Assembly: GCA_034509495.1 (NCBI GenBank)
Contig: CM067507.1
Coordinates: forward strand, 30,873,892 to 30,937,891
Length of the DNA: 64,000 nt
Reading direction: 5' to 3'
From: Acestrorhynchus altus
Taxonomy: Eukaryota > Chordata > Actinopteri > Characiformes > Acestrorhynchidae
The notes under the pieces were generated by a model. It worked only from the letters and a program-made list of their open reading frames with translations. It was not told the DNA's origin and did not search any database. Within the stretch, counting starts at the first letter, position 1; each line of letters starts with the position of its first letter. Of the stretch, positions 38,352 through 49,112 are shown one piece after another. Both the position numbers and the translations under genes were made by a program.

Positions 38352-38352
38352 T
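38116..38352. repeat. (CA)n and (CA)n(CG)n(CA)n microsatellites
   Basis: CA at 38116-38146. At 38251-38352 there is a compound CA/CG array with an alternating CG core at about 38271-38290. Confidence 0.95.
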
Positions 38353-38569
38353 ATGACGAACCAAGCTACTGTTCTAGGCACATATTCCACACATCACTGC
38401 ATCATTGTTTAACAAATCTATTTGTCACACATCATTAATGACAAGTTCAGCCAAACCATCTGCAGAATAATCAACTACATCCATTTACTGCATACATCTC
38501 TCTCTCTCTCTCTTTCACACACACACACACACTTACACACACACAATCACTTTATTCAATAACAGGAGT

Positions 38570-39010
38570 GTTAGTGAGTTCAGGATTGGATGGTCACCAC
38601 TCTCCTTAACTTCCAACTAATCCAAATCTTTACGTAATGGAGCACCATCATTCTATAGAACACACTGCTCCTCTGATCAATGCTAGGGGCTTTATACCCC
38701 TCTACCACATGCCTGGTGTGGCAATACATCTCTAAACTTCTCAACATCGGTGTCAGCAATAAAAAAAAAAAAAATAAAACGCACAGTGCAAATGTTTGTG
38801 GAACACCCTTATTACTGAACTCAGCTGCATTAAGGTGCACATATTACTGACTCAGGTGTTCAGTAGACTGGAAGCCCTCAGTATTGAGATGTAGAGCACT
38901 GGAACTTTGATCATCAAAGAGATGAAGCTCCAACTAAGGGCATTTGAGGATCCAAATCTATCCACATCCTTATTATTACTAATGCTCATATTATTTTTTC
39001 TTACTACATG
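38570..39010. repeat. MITE-like family F, two pieces head to head
   Basis: 38570-38820 is plus-oriented (gagttcaggattggatggtc, atggagcaccatcattctat, gggctttatacccctcta, atgtttgtggaacaccctta). 38860-39010 carries left-half landmarks in reverse (gtagagcactggaactttga, gatcatcaaagagatg). Together they make an inverted arrangement. Confidence 0.55.
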
Positions 39011-39209
39011 CAATTAAATGCACACAACAAGGTTGCAAAAATGAAGTTGAAAACCAGCTACAAAGAGTAGGAAACATTACTGCAGCAAAGTGGGAAACAT
39101 CAGATGAGCAGGTGTCACAGACTTTGTCTATATATAGTATATCTGATGTAATTGGGTAGTTTAGTTAGCTATAATAGCAGATTGCACCACAGCAGTTTAA
39201 ACAAAAACT

Positions 39210-39258
39210 GAAGAGAGAGAGAGAGAGAGGGAGGGAGGAGAGAGAGAGAGGGGGGGGG
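39210..39258. repeat. (GA)n with G-run
   Basis: GA units, a ggagggagg break and a run of G. Confidence 0.9.
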
Positions 39259-39728
39259 GTGAACTTAAGGTGGAGTAAGCATTACATTACTATGAAAAAT
39301 GAGGATAAACTGAGAAGTCTGTGTATTCATGCAAGTAAGTGTGGTGTGAGCAGTGGTTCATAAGTGTGCGAGTCAACATGGTTAACCAATAAATCAGATC
39401 CTTCCAACTTTGGAATAGTTGTTCCAAATGAATATTGTGGTGGTAATGTGGTAGGAAATGTAGCATGGTATTCGAAAACAACATCGCACCACAGTGAGGA
39501 TACGGTGCTGTTGTGGTATGATGCAGTTCATCGAGTATGTTTTGTGTTAGCTTGGTCGTGTGCAGCAGAATATGAGCAGGGTGGTGGGTGGCACTATGCG
39601 GGGGCAACTCACTGTCAGAATAACAACTCACACAACCAAATAATGAAACACTAGATAAATGCATCATGATAAACAAAGAAAGGAGCTAATTGCTTTCATT
39701 CCACTTCAAAGGCCTTGTCTGTCTCGCA

Positions 39729-39731
<3 letters not shown>

Positions 39732-39769
<38 letters not shown>

Positions 39770-39872
39770 TGTGTTCTCAGGCTCAGCGTACATGCCTGTG
39801 ACAGTGTGATGTTTTAATTAACCCACAAAGACGTGCATATTTCTATGCTTTGTTCTGATGTCATCTAACCCC

Positions 39873-39903
<31 letters not shown>
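39732..39903. repeat. (GT)n and (CA)n about 100 bp apart
   Basis: GT at 39732-39774 and CA at 39876-39903 are complementary and could pair as a hairpin. Confidence 0.9.
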
Positions 39904-39907
<4 letters not shown>

Positions 39908-40364
39908 AGAAGAGAAGAGAGAGAACAAGTGAGAAAGAGTGAGAAAATGTGAGAGCAGAACAGTGTACAGAATAAATATCTTCTCATCTGCAGCTAGAAG
40001 CAACTTGATGAAGAGTTTGTACTTAAAACAGTCATTTTACAGCATTTGAATCACTAAAGGCAGTGAGAAGACAGAGCTATTGGCTTAATGAGGCAGCTTA
40101 TTCAAAACCAATAAAACAGACCAGCACATTACGCCAATAGAATTAAGCGGCAATTAAAGGCCTGTGAGGAATCAGCAGAGGCACATCGAATAGACGCTCG
40201 TCACTGAAGTGGGAAAGGGGGGGGCAACTCTAAAATCAAACAGTAAAAAGATAATAGCAGATTAAACTGTAGATGAAATTAAAAACATAATCACTCATAA
40301 ACAAGAGGAACAGCAGAGAAGACGGGATCAGAGTATGCAAATCAGCCTGAGTGAGGGGAGAGAG

Positions 40365-40527
40365 TGAGATAGGGAGAGAGTGTGAGAGAGCGAGAGAGAG
40401 CTATGATAGCAGCATGATAGTAAGTTAATGAGATGAATGAGAAAGAGATAGCTGAAAGAAAACGTGAGTGTATATCTGTGTGAGAGTGAGTGCATGAGTG
40501 CGTGAGAGAGAGAGAGAGAGAGAGAGG
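40365..40527. repeat. GA-rich tract
   Basis: Interrupted GA repeats, pure at about 40503-40526. Confidence 0.85.
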
Positions 40528-41029
40528 TGGTGAAGGGGGGATTTCAGGCTCAGCAGTGACAGAGTATGGCTGAAATGAATTACACTGTCAGGTTGAGTCC
40601 AGGCTTTGACTGACTGATGCTTCAGCTGAAGCCACCAGCAGCACCCCCATATCCAACCACCCAGAGCCTTTTCCACGCAACAGAACCCCCCCTAATGATG
40701 ATGCACGAGGCTGGAGGCCATGCTGTTGGATGGTGGGGGTCAAAGGGACTTTTACTGCACAACGCACAAACTGGGAATTTACCAGTTGACAATTTGTTTG
40801 TTTTATCCTTTGTCTTCCTTTCTGTTACTGTAGTTTTAATCTCTATTAGGTCTGATTCCAGTTATTTAGAAAAATCTATAATGTAACAATAAATATTCAG
40901 TCCTAATTTAATTCCACATAATTTGTACAATTATTATTATAAACTATGGAAGTACTATTTACAAAAAAGCCTTTTGTGGAGACAGACCTGCTTTAAAGTT
41001 TCAAAAACCTCCACATAAATGCTCCATGT

Positions 41030-41290
41030 TTCTTAGAAGGTGCTTTCAAAGAGTTCTTTGAGTGTTACCTCAGAAGAACCACTTTTGATTAAAACAAAAA
41101 AAAAAAAAAAAAAACGTGTAATAGAGATGTGTGAGAGAAGCTTCTTTAGAACTTTAAAATGTTCTTGACACTCACATTATAAACATGTTTTTTTTTTTTA
41201 ATGAACTAAAATAGGTTCTACTACGGCATCACTCATCATCACACCAACATCACAAGACGTTTGAAATCTAGAACTACTTAGGAACCTCTC
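41030..41290. repeat. possible small DNA-transposon remnant
   Basis: It contains gttctttgagtgttacctca, agaagaaccacttttg and, at the other end, acttaggaacctctc, resembling repeats built from AAAGAACC inverted motifs. Poly-A and poly-T runs interrupt it. Boundaries are uncertain. Confidence 0.4.
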
Positions 41291-41929
41291 TATGGGAGGG
41301 ATTGATGGCTGATTGTATGGACTCTTAATTCAAGAAGAGTTTCGGGGATGTGGTGTTTTAGGGTAGCCAGAAGGGAGGAGCAGTGGAGGCGTGGAGGTGG
41401 GGGTGCAGGCAGGGTGAAAAGGATCCGCAGCTTGAGAAAATCGACAGAAAATTATCAAGTGAATTCTCACTGCACGCCCGGTGACTCCGACGACTCAATC
41501 TCCGTTCTCGCACCTCTCCTTTTTCATTCCTCCCTTACGAATGTCGCCCACACACACCTCCAGACAGCTCCTCTGAAGGACTGGCGGGCCCAGAGAAAGC
41601 GTGTGTGTCGAGAGCGTGAAAGACGAACATTAGAGGAATTGAAATCTAGTCAAAACCAGCAGAATGTGGTGCTCAGCTCCAAGGTCAGAGAAACTGTGGC
41701 CTGTACTTCAGGAGCCTCCTCTCTGTATTTTTTCATTTGTTCCCTGTCATTTTGTGTCGGTTACCCAATCTCTACTCGACTTCTGAGTGCTATCTTTAAC
41801 TGGAATGTAACTGGAGCTCCACAGAAGAAATCCTTTGACTTACTGGAGCTGTTAGAACATATAAAACAGTCCCACTGTCTTAAGTGTCGGTTGCAGGCAT
41901 ATGGGACTGTGATTGGTTGATCACGTTAC

Positions 41930-42067
41930 CTGTTCCTGTCGCCCCAGCCATCGGTCCACCATGGGGTGATTGGCACTGAGGGAAGAACGGGCACTCTCTG
42001 GGGAACTGGTTGGTCCAAGCTGCAGTGTCCCGGGGCAAACTCGCGTATAAGGCTGGTCCTTTAGTGC
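41930..42067 (-). CDS. pard3: pard3 exon, ARSSLSANHPMV linker
   Basis: This exon is 138 bp (46 codons, phase 0 at both ends). The acceptor is tgctcctgcag and the donor is gtaacg at 41929. It encodes ALKDQPYTRVCPG, then SPESARSSLSANHPMVDRW and ends GRQEQ. The second half matches mammalian PARD3 ([21 protein letters not shown]-like); the first half, where mammals have a Trp-rich stretch, is diverged. It lies in the presumably disordered linker between the N-terminal oligomerisation domain and PDZ1. Being symmetric (0-0), it could be skipped without breaking the frame. A 29-kb intron follows it. Confidence 0.92.
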
Positions 42068-42508
42068 CTGCAGGAGCAAATCACAAAACAACATTTTAAT
42101 ATTAGCCTGCAGACAAACAGACCGCATTACGTGGGTTGTTTCTGAAGAAGAATCTTTATCAGCATATTCTTTACTATCCTCCCTTCAGCCCATTCTTTCA
42201 TTGGAAACAGACCCCCTGTCCACCAGAGTTTAGGTACTGTGTGTGTGCGTGTGGGTCACTAGCACTGTGGTTGTCCTGTGATCCTGGATAATTGATTGAT
42301 GGACTGATGGACTTGTCAGAGCAAAATCAAAACCAGTAAACAAAATTGGGTAGTATTGAGAGTATAAATCAGTGGCATGAGCTCAGTGCAAGGCAAACAC
42401 GTAGAGTGAATCAAAGGAAATTGGATCTATATATCATATGAAATATATAATATAATAAATCAAGAAGATGGGTTGGTTGGTTGTAGGTGGGTGGGTGCTT
42501 GGTTAATT

Positions 42509-42565
42509 GGATGGATGGATGGATGGATGGATGGATGGATGGATGGATGGATGGATGGATGGATG
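42509..42565. repeat. (GGAT)n microsatellite
   Basis: About 14 tetranucleotide units in a GGTTGGTTG/GGTGGGTG context. Confidence 0.95.
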
Positions 42566-44209
42566 CCTGAATAAACGAGTGAATGAATGAAAACATTAAT
42601 TTTAACCCCCCATTTCTGTTACCCTGTAAATGTACATTTGCCTGCTACATTAGTATACTTATAGATAACAGTAGTGCACTCCTGCATGTTGGCAGCATCT
42701 TTACAGAGTGAAATCAAAGTAAGCAGAACGCTTTTTGATAAACCACAGCAGCTAAAAAATATGGGAAAAACTGCTTATACTGGTAATGTTTTAGGAAATA
42801 TGTGACATTATTACTCCAGGTGATACTTGTTTTTTAATTAATAACAAAACATTACACCCGAATATCCTCAATCAACCTGACGCTCAAATCGCTGGATGCA
42901 GGCTGAAGTGAAGCAAGACGTGTCTCTCTTTGAAAGTAACTTCCATTTTCTCGAAAAAGAAAAAGAAATATCAACAGCAAGCACAGCTAAGCCTTCTGGA
43001 ACATCTCCTGCTGAAATGACAGACAGTTGCCACACTCGAGCTGTGAGCAGAAATATTACGACAGGCAGGTTCCGGAAGCTTATTTTGGACCCAAGCCCAG
43101 CAATGCCATATTAATTCCAATTTAGGTCTCGTTGCTCCACACTAATTAGGGGGTCCATTACAAGCTACTAATTCACACCATGGCAATGACTGACTACAGT
43201 GTTACAAACTAATGTGATTTGTCTGAAGGTGAAATCAAACACCCTGCAGCACAGAAGTTGAGAATACACCTCCATTTGCGGCCTTATAGAGCAAACGGAC
43301 AAAAAGCAGGTTAGTTTCATTACACCAAGGGTTCAGCCTAGAAAGGCCGCCAAGCAGAGCAGCTCGTGGCTACAGATATCATCAGGCTGAAAACAAAAAA
43401 GAGAAACATCCAATTATAGAATCAGCCAATCCACGAAACAACTGTAGTTTTACACTCTCAGGTAAATCATACGGTTAGAAGGAGGTGGAATTGCATGATG
43501 GGTAAGGTGATAGGAGCAGACTGTCCACCATTCAGTAAAGCTTGATCATTTTAATCAGAGTAAAGTTTAAGAGATAAGTTGGCACAATGTTGGAGTTTGA
43601 ATGAGGAAGATAATACAGATGAGTACAGATCCACCTCTTCTACTATTAATCCTATATGGTCACCCAACAGAGAGGTGAAGTTGTATGCCAAGAAATGGAC
43701 AGCCGTGATCAAAAAGGTGTCCATGTTTCTCTGTGTGAGTTAGTGTGTGTGAGTGACCTGGTGTGTCAGTGAGTGTGTCAGTAAGCGAATGCGTGTCTGT
43801 CTGGCTAGACGTGTCCTGGGTGAACACCCGTAGTGCTCCATGCAGTCCTGCAGTGGACGCTGTGCACAATTAGCTGCTGCTTCCTGCTGGTGTGTGTTGG
43901 CTGATGCCGAGTGTGATTGTGAAGACTGCTGATTGTAAAGTGCCTGTGGGTATCCAGAAAGGTGTTAGATAAGTGTAACACATTCATTCATAACAAAATG
44001 CACCTTCAAACAAAAAAAAAAAAACATGTTTTATATGTGAAGATAAAACGTCATCAGCTCTGTGCCTATTTGTTGTAAAATTCATACTGTATATAATATG
44101 AAACGTAAGGGTTTACTCGGTAAAACTGTAATATTAGTATAAATACACAGGAACGTTTATTCATCACTGTGTTCATCCCCAAAGCTCTCCTCATGCCAGT
44201 CTAGTATTA

Positions 44210-44450
44210 TTTATAATTATCAATCATGAAATAATGATTAAATAAAATCAATCAACTTTTTTACAGCTGATGTCACAGAGCAACTTTACAGAAATCAAAA
44301 ATGAAAGAATAAATCAATAAAAAGGTGAGTTACACATGAACAAAGGATAATAAACCCCCTGGTGAGCCAAAGGGTGACTGAGGCAAGGAAAAACTCAGAG
44401 AAACCTTCAGAACTGGAGGAAGAAACCTTGGGAGGAACCCACAGTCAACC
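44210..44450 (-). repeat. retroelement 3' tail (family E), second copy
   Basis: On the minus strand it reads aaggtttcttcctcc, gtttttccttgcc and ctgtaaagttgctctgtgac, ending in an (attgatt)-like tail. It is the same design as 59925-60425. Confidence 0.65.
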
Positions 44451-44551
44451 ACTCCTCTGGTCACCCACTTATAGAGCTGGTTTGGTAAATCAGTGCAGAA
44501 TGACGTTAAATCAAGAAATCTGGAACCATGTTTGGTGACAACCCCCCCCAC

Positions 44552-44593
<42 letters not shown>
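44552..44593. repeat. (CA)n microsatellite
   Basis: About 20 units after a C-run. Confidence 0.95.
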
Positions 44594-44595
<2 letters not shown>

Positions 44596-44714
44596 ATCAA
44601 ACACAGTCTTTCACAGTCAAAGCCTAGCATATGGTTAATATTACATTTATTATTTTTTATTTTTCATTATACATTTATTATTATACATTTATTTATAATA
44701 TTACGTTTATTTGC

Positions 44715-44890
44715 AGGTGTGCATCATTCCACAGACCACAATTCCACTACTCTGGAATAGTTGGGGGGCTTTTTTGCCCCTCTAGCCCAAGCATGTGATT
44801 AGGAAATGGTGCCAACATGTTCATCAGCTCCATCAAGTCCTATTCTACTGGCAACAATTGTCTACTAGACAAGTTTACAGAACACAAAGA
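44715..44890 (+). repeat. MITE-like family F copy
   Basis: It has cccctctagcccaagcatgt, ggtgccaacatgttcatc, gtcctattctactggcaaca and actagacaagttta, matching the right half of the family. Confidence 0.6.
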
Positions 44891-45852
44891 TACTGCATGC
44901 TTTTAAAAATGGATGGAAAATATACATCCAGAGACGTCTATAGAGAATACAGGCATAAAGGTTGAAGGTACAGCCACAAAGCAGGGGGTTGTAGACTTTG
45001 AGAGGTAATTACTAAGAGTGCCAAACGTTCGTACTGCGAAGAGAATAGAAGGCTAGAGTTTTATTCCATCACAATAGAACATTGCCACCCAGACGATAGT
45101 GTGGCACTATCAACTTCAAACAGACCTTCTATTCACCTCCAGCCTTTGACACTTCACCCCGAAAGCAACAGCACAAACAGAATAATAAGAGATTGTCTGC
45201 TGCAAAGGAAAAAAAAAAAAGGTAAAAATAACAGCTTAATTCTTCAGCTCGAATGAGAGCATGCTGTTGGATTATAGGGGCCATGACAAGCGGAGTGCTT
45301 TTAAACAGGATTACTAGTGAACGCTGCGAGACATGCTAATCTCATCGCAGGCTGCCGTGTCACATTCAGAGTGCACTATCCTCCACCCTCACATCTTCCC
45401 TTTCATTTGGAATATCGCCATTTTCAATGCACTGAAGAGCTGTCATTGCAGAGTGGAGGGCCATTCTGAGAGAATAATTAGCCTCTTTTTTCCACTGGTT
45501 GCCACAAGGTGGGTGGGGGGTCAGTAGATGGGGAGAGAGAGGGAAGGGACGTCCCTATGATTCATTAGGAGCCAAAGGCACTGACCTCACTTGTGGGGCT
45601 AACAACAAAGGAAAACGTTAGCATGACAAAGGAGTGCTCTATATTCTGCACAGCATGCATGATCATATTTGCTACCCCATAAAGAAAAGGACTTAAAGAG
45701 GGGTTGCATCACTATAGTCCAAACCAAGCAGGCTTCAAAGCAGGAGAAAATGTTGGAATAATGTTGCTATATAATATATAACAATGGACAGAATCAAGAC
45801 CCTAAGATTTGATTCATTTTGATAATGCAAATTTCTTAATGGGGAAATAATA

Positions 45853-45909
<57 letters not shown>

Positions 45910-45940
45910 ATTATTATTATTATTATTGTTGTTGTTGTTA

Positions 45941-46004
<64 letters not shown>

Positions 46005-46186
46005 TGTTGTTGATGTTGTTGTTTTTGTTATTATTATTATGAGGAAATAAATCAAAATAGGAATACATAAACAACTAAAAATGCAAACCCTATTCAACTT
46101 TAGGGAATAAATAAATAAATAAATAAATAAATAAAGTGTAAATAGTGAAATACTATTCTTAGTGTTATATATATATATATATATAT
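45853..46186. repeat. (ATT)n field, then (AAAT)n and (AT)n
   Basis: ATT with GTT interruptions at 45853-46040, AAAT at about 46104-46133, AT at 46165-46186. The 178-codon poly-Ile open frame across it is an artefact. Confidence 0.95.
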
Positions 46187-46625
46187 GAAGAACAGCTGTC
46201 GGATTTAAACATAAATTTGTAAAAAAAAAAACAAGACAAATACAGAAAATGGAGACATGGCATGACAGCAATATGTTAAACTGTTACAAAAAAATAACTT
46301 ACTTTTGGTTTACTGCATGTAGCTCAAATAAGGCATGATTTGTTGGACTGATTCATTTTTGTGTCACTCGGTTTTTGCCATTTGTCACACTACCAGCTGC
46401 CCTCAGACCAGAGTACAGAGTGACCCCCTTCTAGGTTCTAAATATTTGAATATTTCCTGATGCAGAATAATATGTGATGTGTTGGATTTGGGTTGAAGTT
46501 GAAGCCACAAGGAAGGTAGGTCTCCAGGAGCAGAGATGGTAACCCATAGTATAGTACAACATCTGGAGAGCCAAGCAGTGTGTGATTTCTGGAGTGTGTT
46601 GGGTTTATGTTTTGAAGAGTCTCAC

Positions 46626-46792
46626 CTTACGCTCCAGACTGTTGGTTCCACTGGTGACACTTGATTTGATGAACCCTGGAGTGGTGGACCAGCGGGATGG
46701 GTTCTTCCGAGATGGCTCGTTTGGTGCGAGTTGAGACTCGGTCAGGGCCACCAGAGCAGGATCGCTACTTCTTCTCACATGCAGAGGCATGT
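46626..46792 (-). CDS. pard3: pard3 exon with the RRSSDPAL segment
   Basis: This exon is 167 bp. It begins with two bases (AC) completing a codon from the previous exon, then ATG CCT CTG, and ends at codon AAG. The acceptor is a strong pyrimidine tract ending ctctcag; the donor is gtgaga at 46625. The 55 complete codons start MPLHVRRSSDPALVAL, contain EPSRKNPSRWSTTPGF and end NSLERK. In mammalian PARD3 the matching segment reads AN-MPLHVRRSSDPAL, and an Asn codon split A|AC fits the phase here. The RRSSDP motif is the known phosphoserine 14-3-3 site of mammalian Par-3 (about Ser144), so that regulation is probably conserved. The ATG is internal, not a start codon. This is the first exon found in the window; no upstream exon was recognised. 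Confidence 0.93.
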
Positions 46793-47571
46793 CTGAGAGG
46801 AGAGGGAGAACAAAAAAAAAAATCATTTGTTTTGACATGTAACCACAATCATACAGCATGAATGACAGTGTGTTAATCTGTGTGGGGGGTGTATATGCGT
46901 TCATTGACAAACGGACAATCACTGAGCACCACTAGACCTTAACACGGCCATCCCAGAAGAGCTCCTGCAAGCTGAGATGGAAGAAAGAGAGATGGAGACA
47001 GAGATAGAGGTAGAGAGAGAGATATAGAGATCTATAGAGAGGATTAATATGATTCTTCCCCTGATATGTAGCTGTCTCACTGCACAATAGGAGCCCTATT
47101 GAACAGAGTAGAGGAACACGTCCACTACACAGCCGTGCTGATTTCACCCACAGCTCTTCAGTCCAGCTGCTTTGTTTCCCTGCAGATAGCCTATTACTGT
47201 CCTATATTCACACACAACAGCAAACAGCAAAACAGCAGTATACTCCTGTCACACACACAAAGCTCGTCCTCCAACAGATCCCCGCAAAGAGGAGTGTTTA
47301 GCTGAGCTCATTTTGACAGATAGACAGGCTCAGAGACACTGGCCTTCGACTACAAAGGAGGACTATCTTCTCTCCCTGACACCCTGTCTTTTATACGCTC
47401 GTCCGCTTCTTTATTTACACCAAAGTCATATTTCAAATGTTGATACCAATGTTGCACCTGCAATGCTTTCTCCAATTAGTAGAGAACTGCAGGCCGAAAT
47501 CACCTCTTGCTTGCTTAAAGATCAGCACTTGTTTGCATAAAAAGAATTAAAAAAAAAGAAAAAATCAGAAT

Positions 47572-47905
47572 GGATAATAGTGGGTCCAGAGCCCACCCAG
47601 AATCACTGGGCACAAGGCAGCAGTTCTCCTTGGACATGGTGCCAGTCCATCGCACTGTACCACATAACCTAGGGCCAACTCACATGTCATGTGTTCCGGA
47701 GAAAACACCCACGTATAGAGAGAGACCAGAATCAGGATAGAACCCAAAAGCCACAACCAATCCGGTGGAACTGTGCGACACACCCACTACTTGCTCTGTC
47801 ACTGTGCCAGCCCATCACGAGGAGGAAAACACCTTACAAGGAGGAGAACTCCTTACAGACAGAAATTAGCCCCTGGTGACACAGCCACTATTTATCCACC
47901 ATGGT
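47572..47905 (-). repeat. SINE family B-like copy, diverged
   Basis: The plus-strand text has gtgccagtccatcgcactg, a diverged ggagaaaacacccacg and tccttacagacag, a common teleost SINE/LINE-tail pattern read backwards. It is more diverged than the 35955 copy, and the ends are approximate. Confidence 0.6.
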
Positions 47906-48789
47906 GCCACCCATTCTAATTCTATGATAATGCTATTACTAGGTTTCATATCAAGGTTCCAGTCATTCTAGATTAAATGTGGACACGTGAAGCTTGTGAA
48001 AAACAGACAATGTGTTTAATTGAAGCTTATAACAGACACTGGGATAGTTTTGGAGCACCAACACATTACATCTACAGGTGCTTTTACGACGTCCCGTTTT
48101 AAATCCATATGCCTTAATATGGATTTCCATCCCCTGCCCTGCTTTCTGCAGTTCTAACCGCAGGGTTGGACCTCTGCAGTTAATGAGTCAGCAGTGTTAG
48201 CAAATTGTGTGCTCTATAGTCCTCAACACTCAGTGACCCCACTTTACATGGTCTGCCACTTCATGATGTTTCAACACCACCACTTGCAGTTCTATCCAGG
48301 ATGAAAATAAATGAATAAATAAAAATCATGAACGGGCTTGTTGCAGTGGTCAGAGCCTATTACCTGTTACAACATCACACAGGGTACTTTTGTCCTTACA
48401 ATGTATATGTAAGCTTGTATGTATCAGTTCTACTGTGACTCAGTAGACAGTCTGATACAGACATGCTACCAATATTATCCATTTCTAATAACTGACTGAA
48501 TCCTGGTTAGAAAACTGCTCGTATTCACACTCAATGACATATCAAGAGTGACACTCTGTTCTAATGGCAGTGACGCACTCGAGATGAACATGCGATTGCT
48601 GGAATTCTCTGACACTTTCTAAATATGCTCGTAGAGCACTTCAATCCAGCTCCTAAAGTGGTAACCAATAGGAAAGCTTCATTGACAGTGTCTAGTTAGA
48701 TACAGAGGAAGTGTGTATACTTATTGAATAATTCCTTCACTTGTGTTTCCATCTGCTGGTTAGTACTGTGAGTGAGATTGAACTACAAA

Positions 48790-49112
48790 TCTATAGAAAA
48801 AAATATACGCTGGACAGAAGCCCGGATAAGTGGTGAGGGTTGTGTCAGGAAGGGCATCCGGCGTAAAACGTGTTCCCAAACTACACACGACTGCTATACT
48901 GGATTGGTCGAGGCCCGGGTTAATAACAACCACCTCCGGTGCTGCTGACCAGCAGGGTGCGGGTGGACATTGGACTACTGTAAGTCGAAGACCATCGAGG
49001 AGTAGAGGAGGAAGGTGGATTAGAAGGCAGCGAGAGAGGAAGATGGACATGGAGGCAGATGATCTGCTGTGGCAACCCCTAAAGGGAGCAGTTGAAAGAA
49101 GAAGATATATAT
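48790..49112 (+). repeat. non-LTR retrotransposon 3' end (family D), second copy
   Basis: It is the same family as 37210-37585 in the opposite orientation. It runs gtcaggaagggcatccggcg, aggcccgggtt, ggtggacattggactactgt, gatctgctgtggcaacccct and ends gaaagaagaagat. The 94-96 codon open frames on both strands here are repeat-derived. Confidence 0.75.

Larger units (their letters stand above)
12889..41929 (-). other. pard3: pard3 29-kb intron
   Basis: The largest complete intron here (29,041 bp). It is filled with microsatellites, degenerate minisatellites and retroelement fragments, each listed separately. Stretches where I see nothing definite include 12900-14450, 17400-18000, 20720-21720, 24360-26500, 28900-30870, 35050-35940 and 39300-41000. 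No open frame in it has protein-like composition beyond chance, apart from the doubtful 41348-41920 frame discussed in the findings. Confidence 0.8.
42068..46625 (-). other. pard3: pard3 intron upstream of the ARSSL exon
   Basis: A 4.6-kb intron with a GGAT microsatellite, a retroelement tail at 44210-44450, a MITE-like copy at 44715-44890, and ATT, AAAT and AT microsatellites at 45853-46186. 42570-44200 shows no recognised element; 45230-45480 is non-repetitive. Confidence 0.85.
230..46792 (-). other. pard3: pard3 (Par-3 polarity scaffold), partial gene span
   Basis: Six exons on the minus strand read in one continuous frame (phases 1-0, 0-0, 0-2, 2-2, 2-2, 2-1) with AG acceptors and GT donors throughout. 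The peptide follows vertebrate PARD3 in order: MPLHVRRSSDPAL, EPSRKNPSRWSTT, ARSSLSANHPMV, RIEPVGRAD, GGGPLGIHVVPF, TLGLLVKRLEKGGKAE, FRQAMRTP and KKIGRKFDVQLRKG. Par-3 is a multi-PDZ scaffold that with Par-6 and aPKC sets apical junctions and cell polarity. The text fits PARD3 rather than PARD3B, whose PDZ1 differs as I recall it. Teleosts carry duplicated pard3a genes, and I cannot tell which paralog this is. The first exons and everything after early PDZ2 are outside the window. Confidence 0.95.

Noticed and set aside
39290..39676. 128-codon and 96-codon open frames on opposite strands
   Set aside because: The sequence is rich in GTGGT/ACCAC-like low-complexity text, and no domain or splice context was recognised.
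45735..46271. 178-codon open frame on the minus strand
   Set aside because: It is mostly poly-Ile/Thr translated from ATT and AAAT microsatellites.
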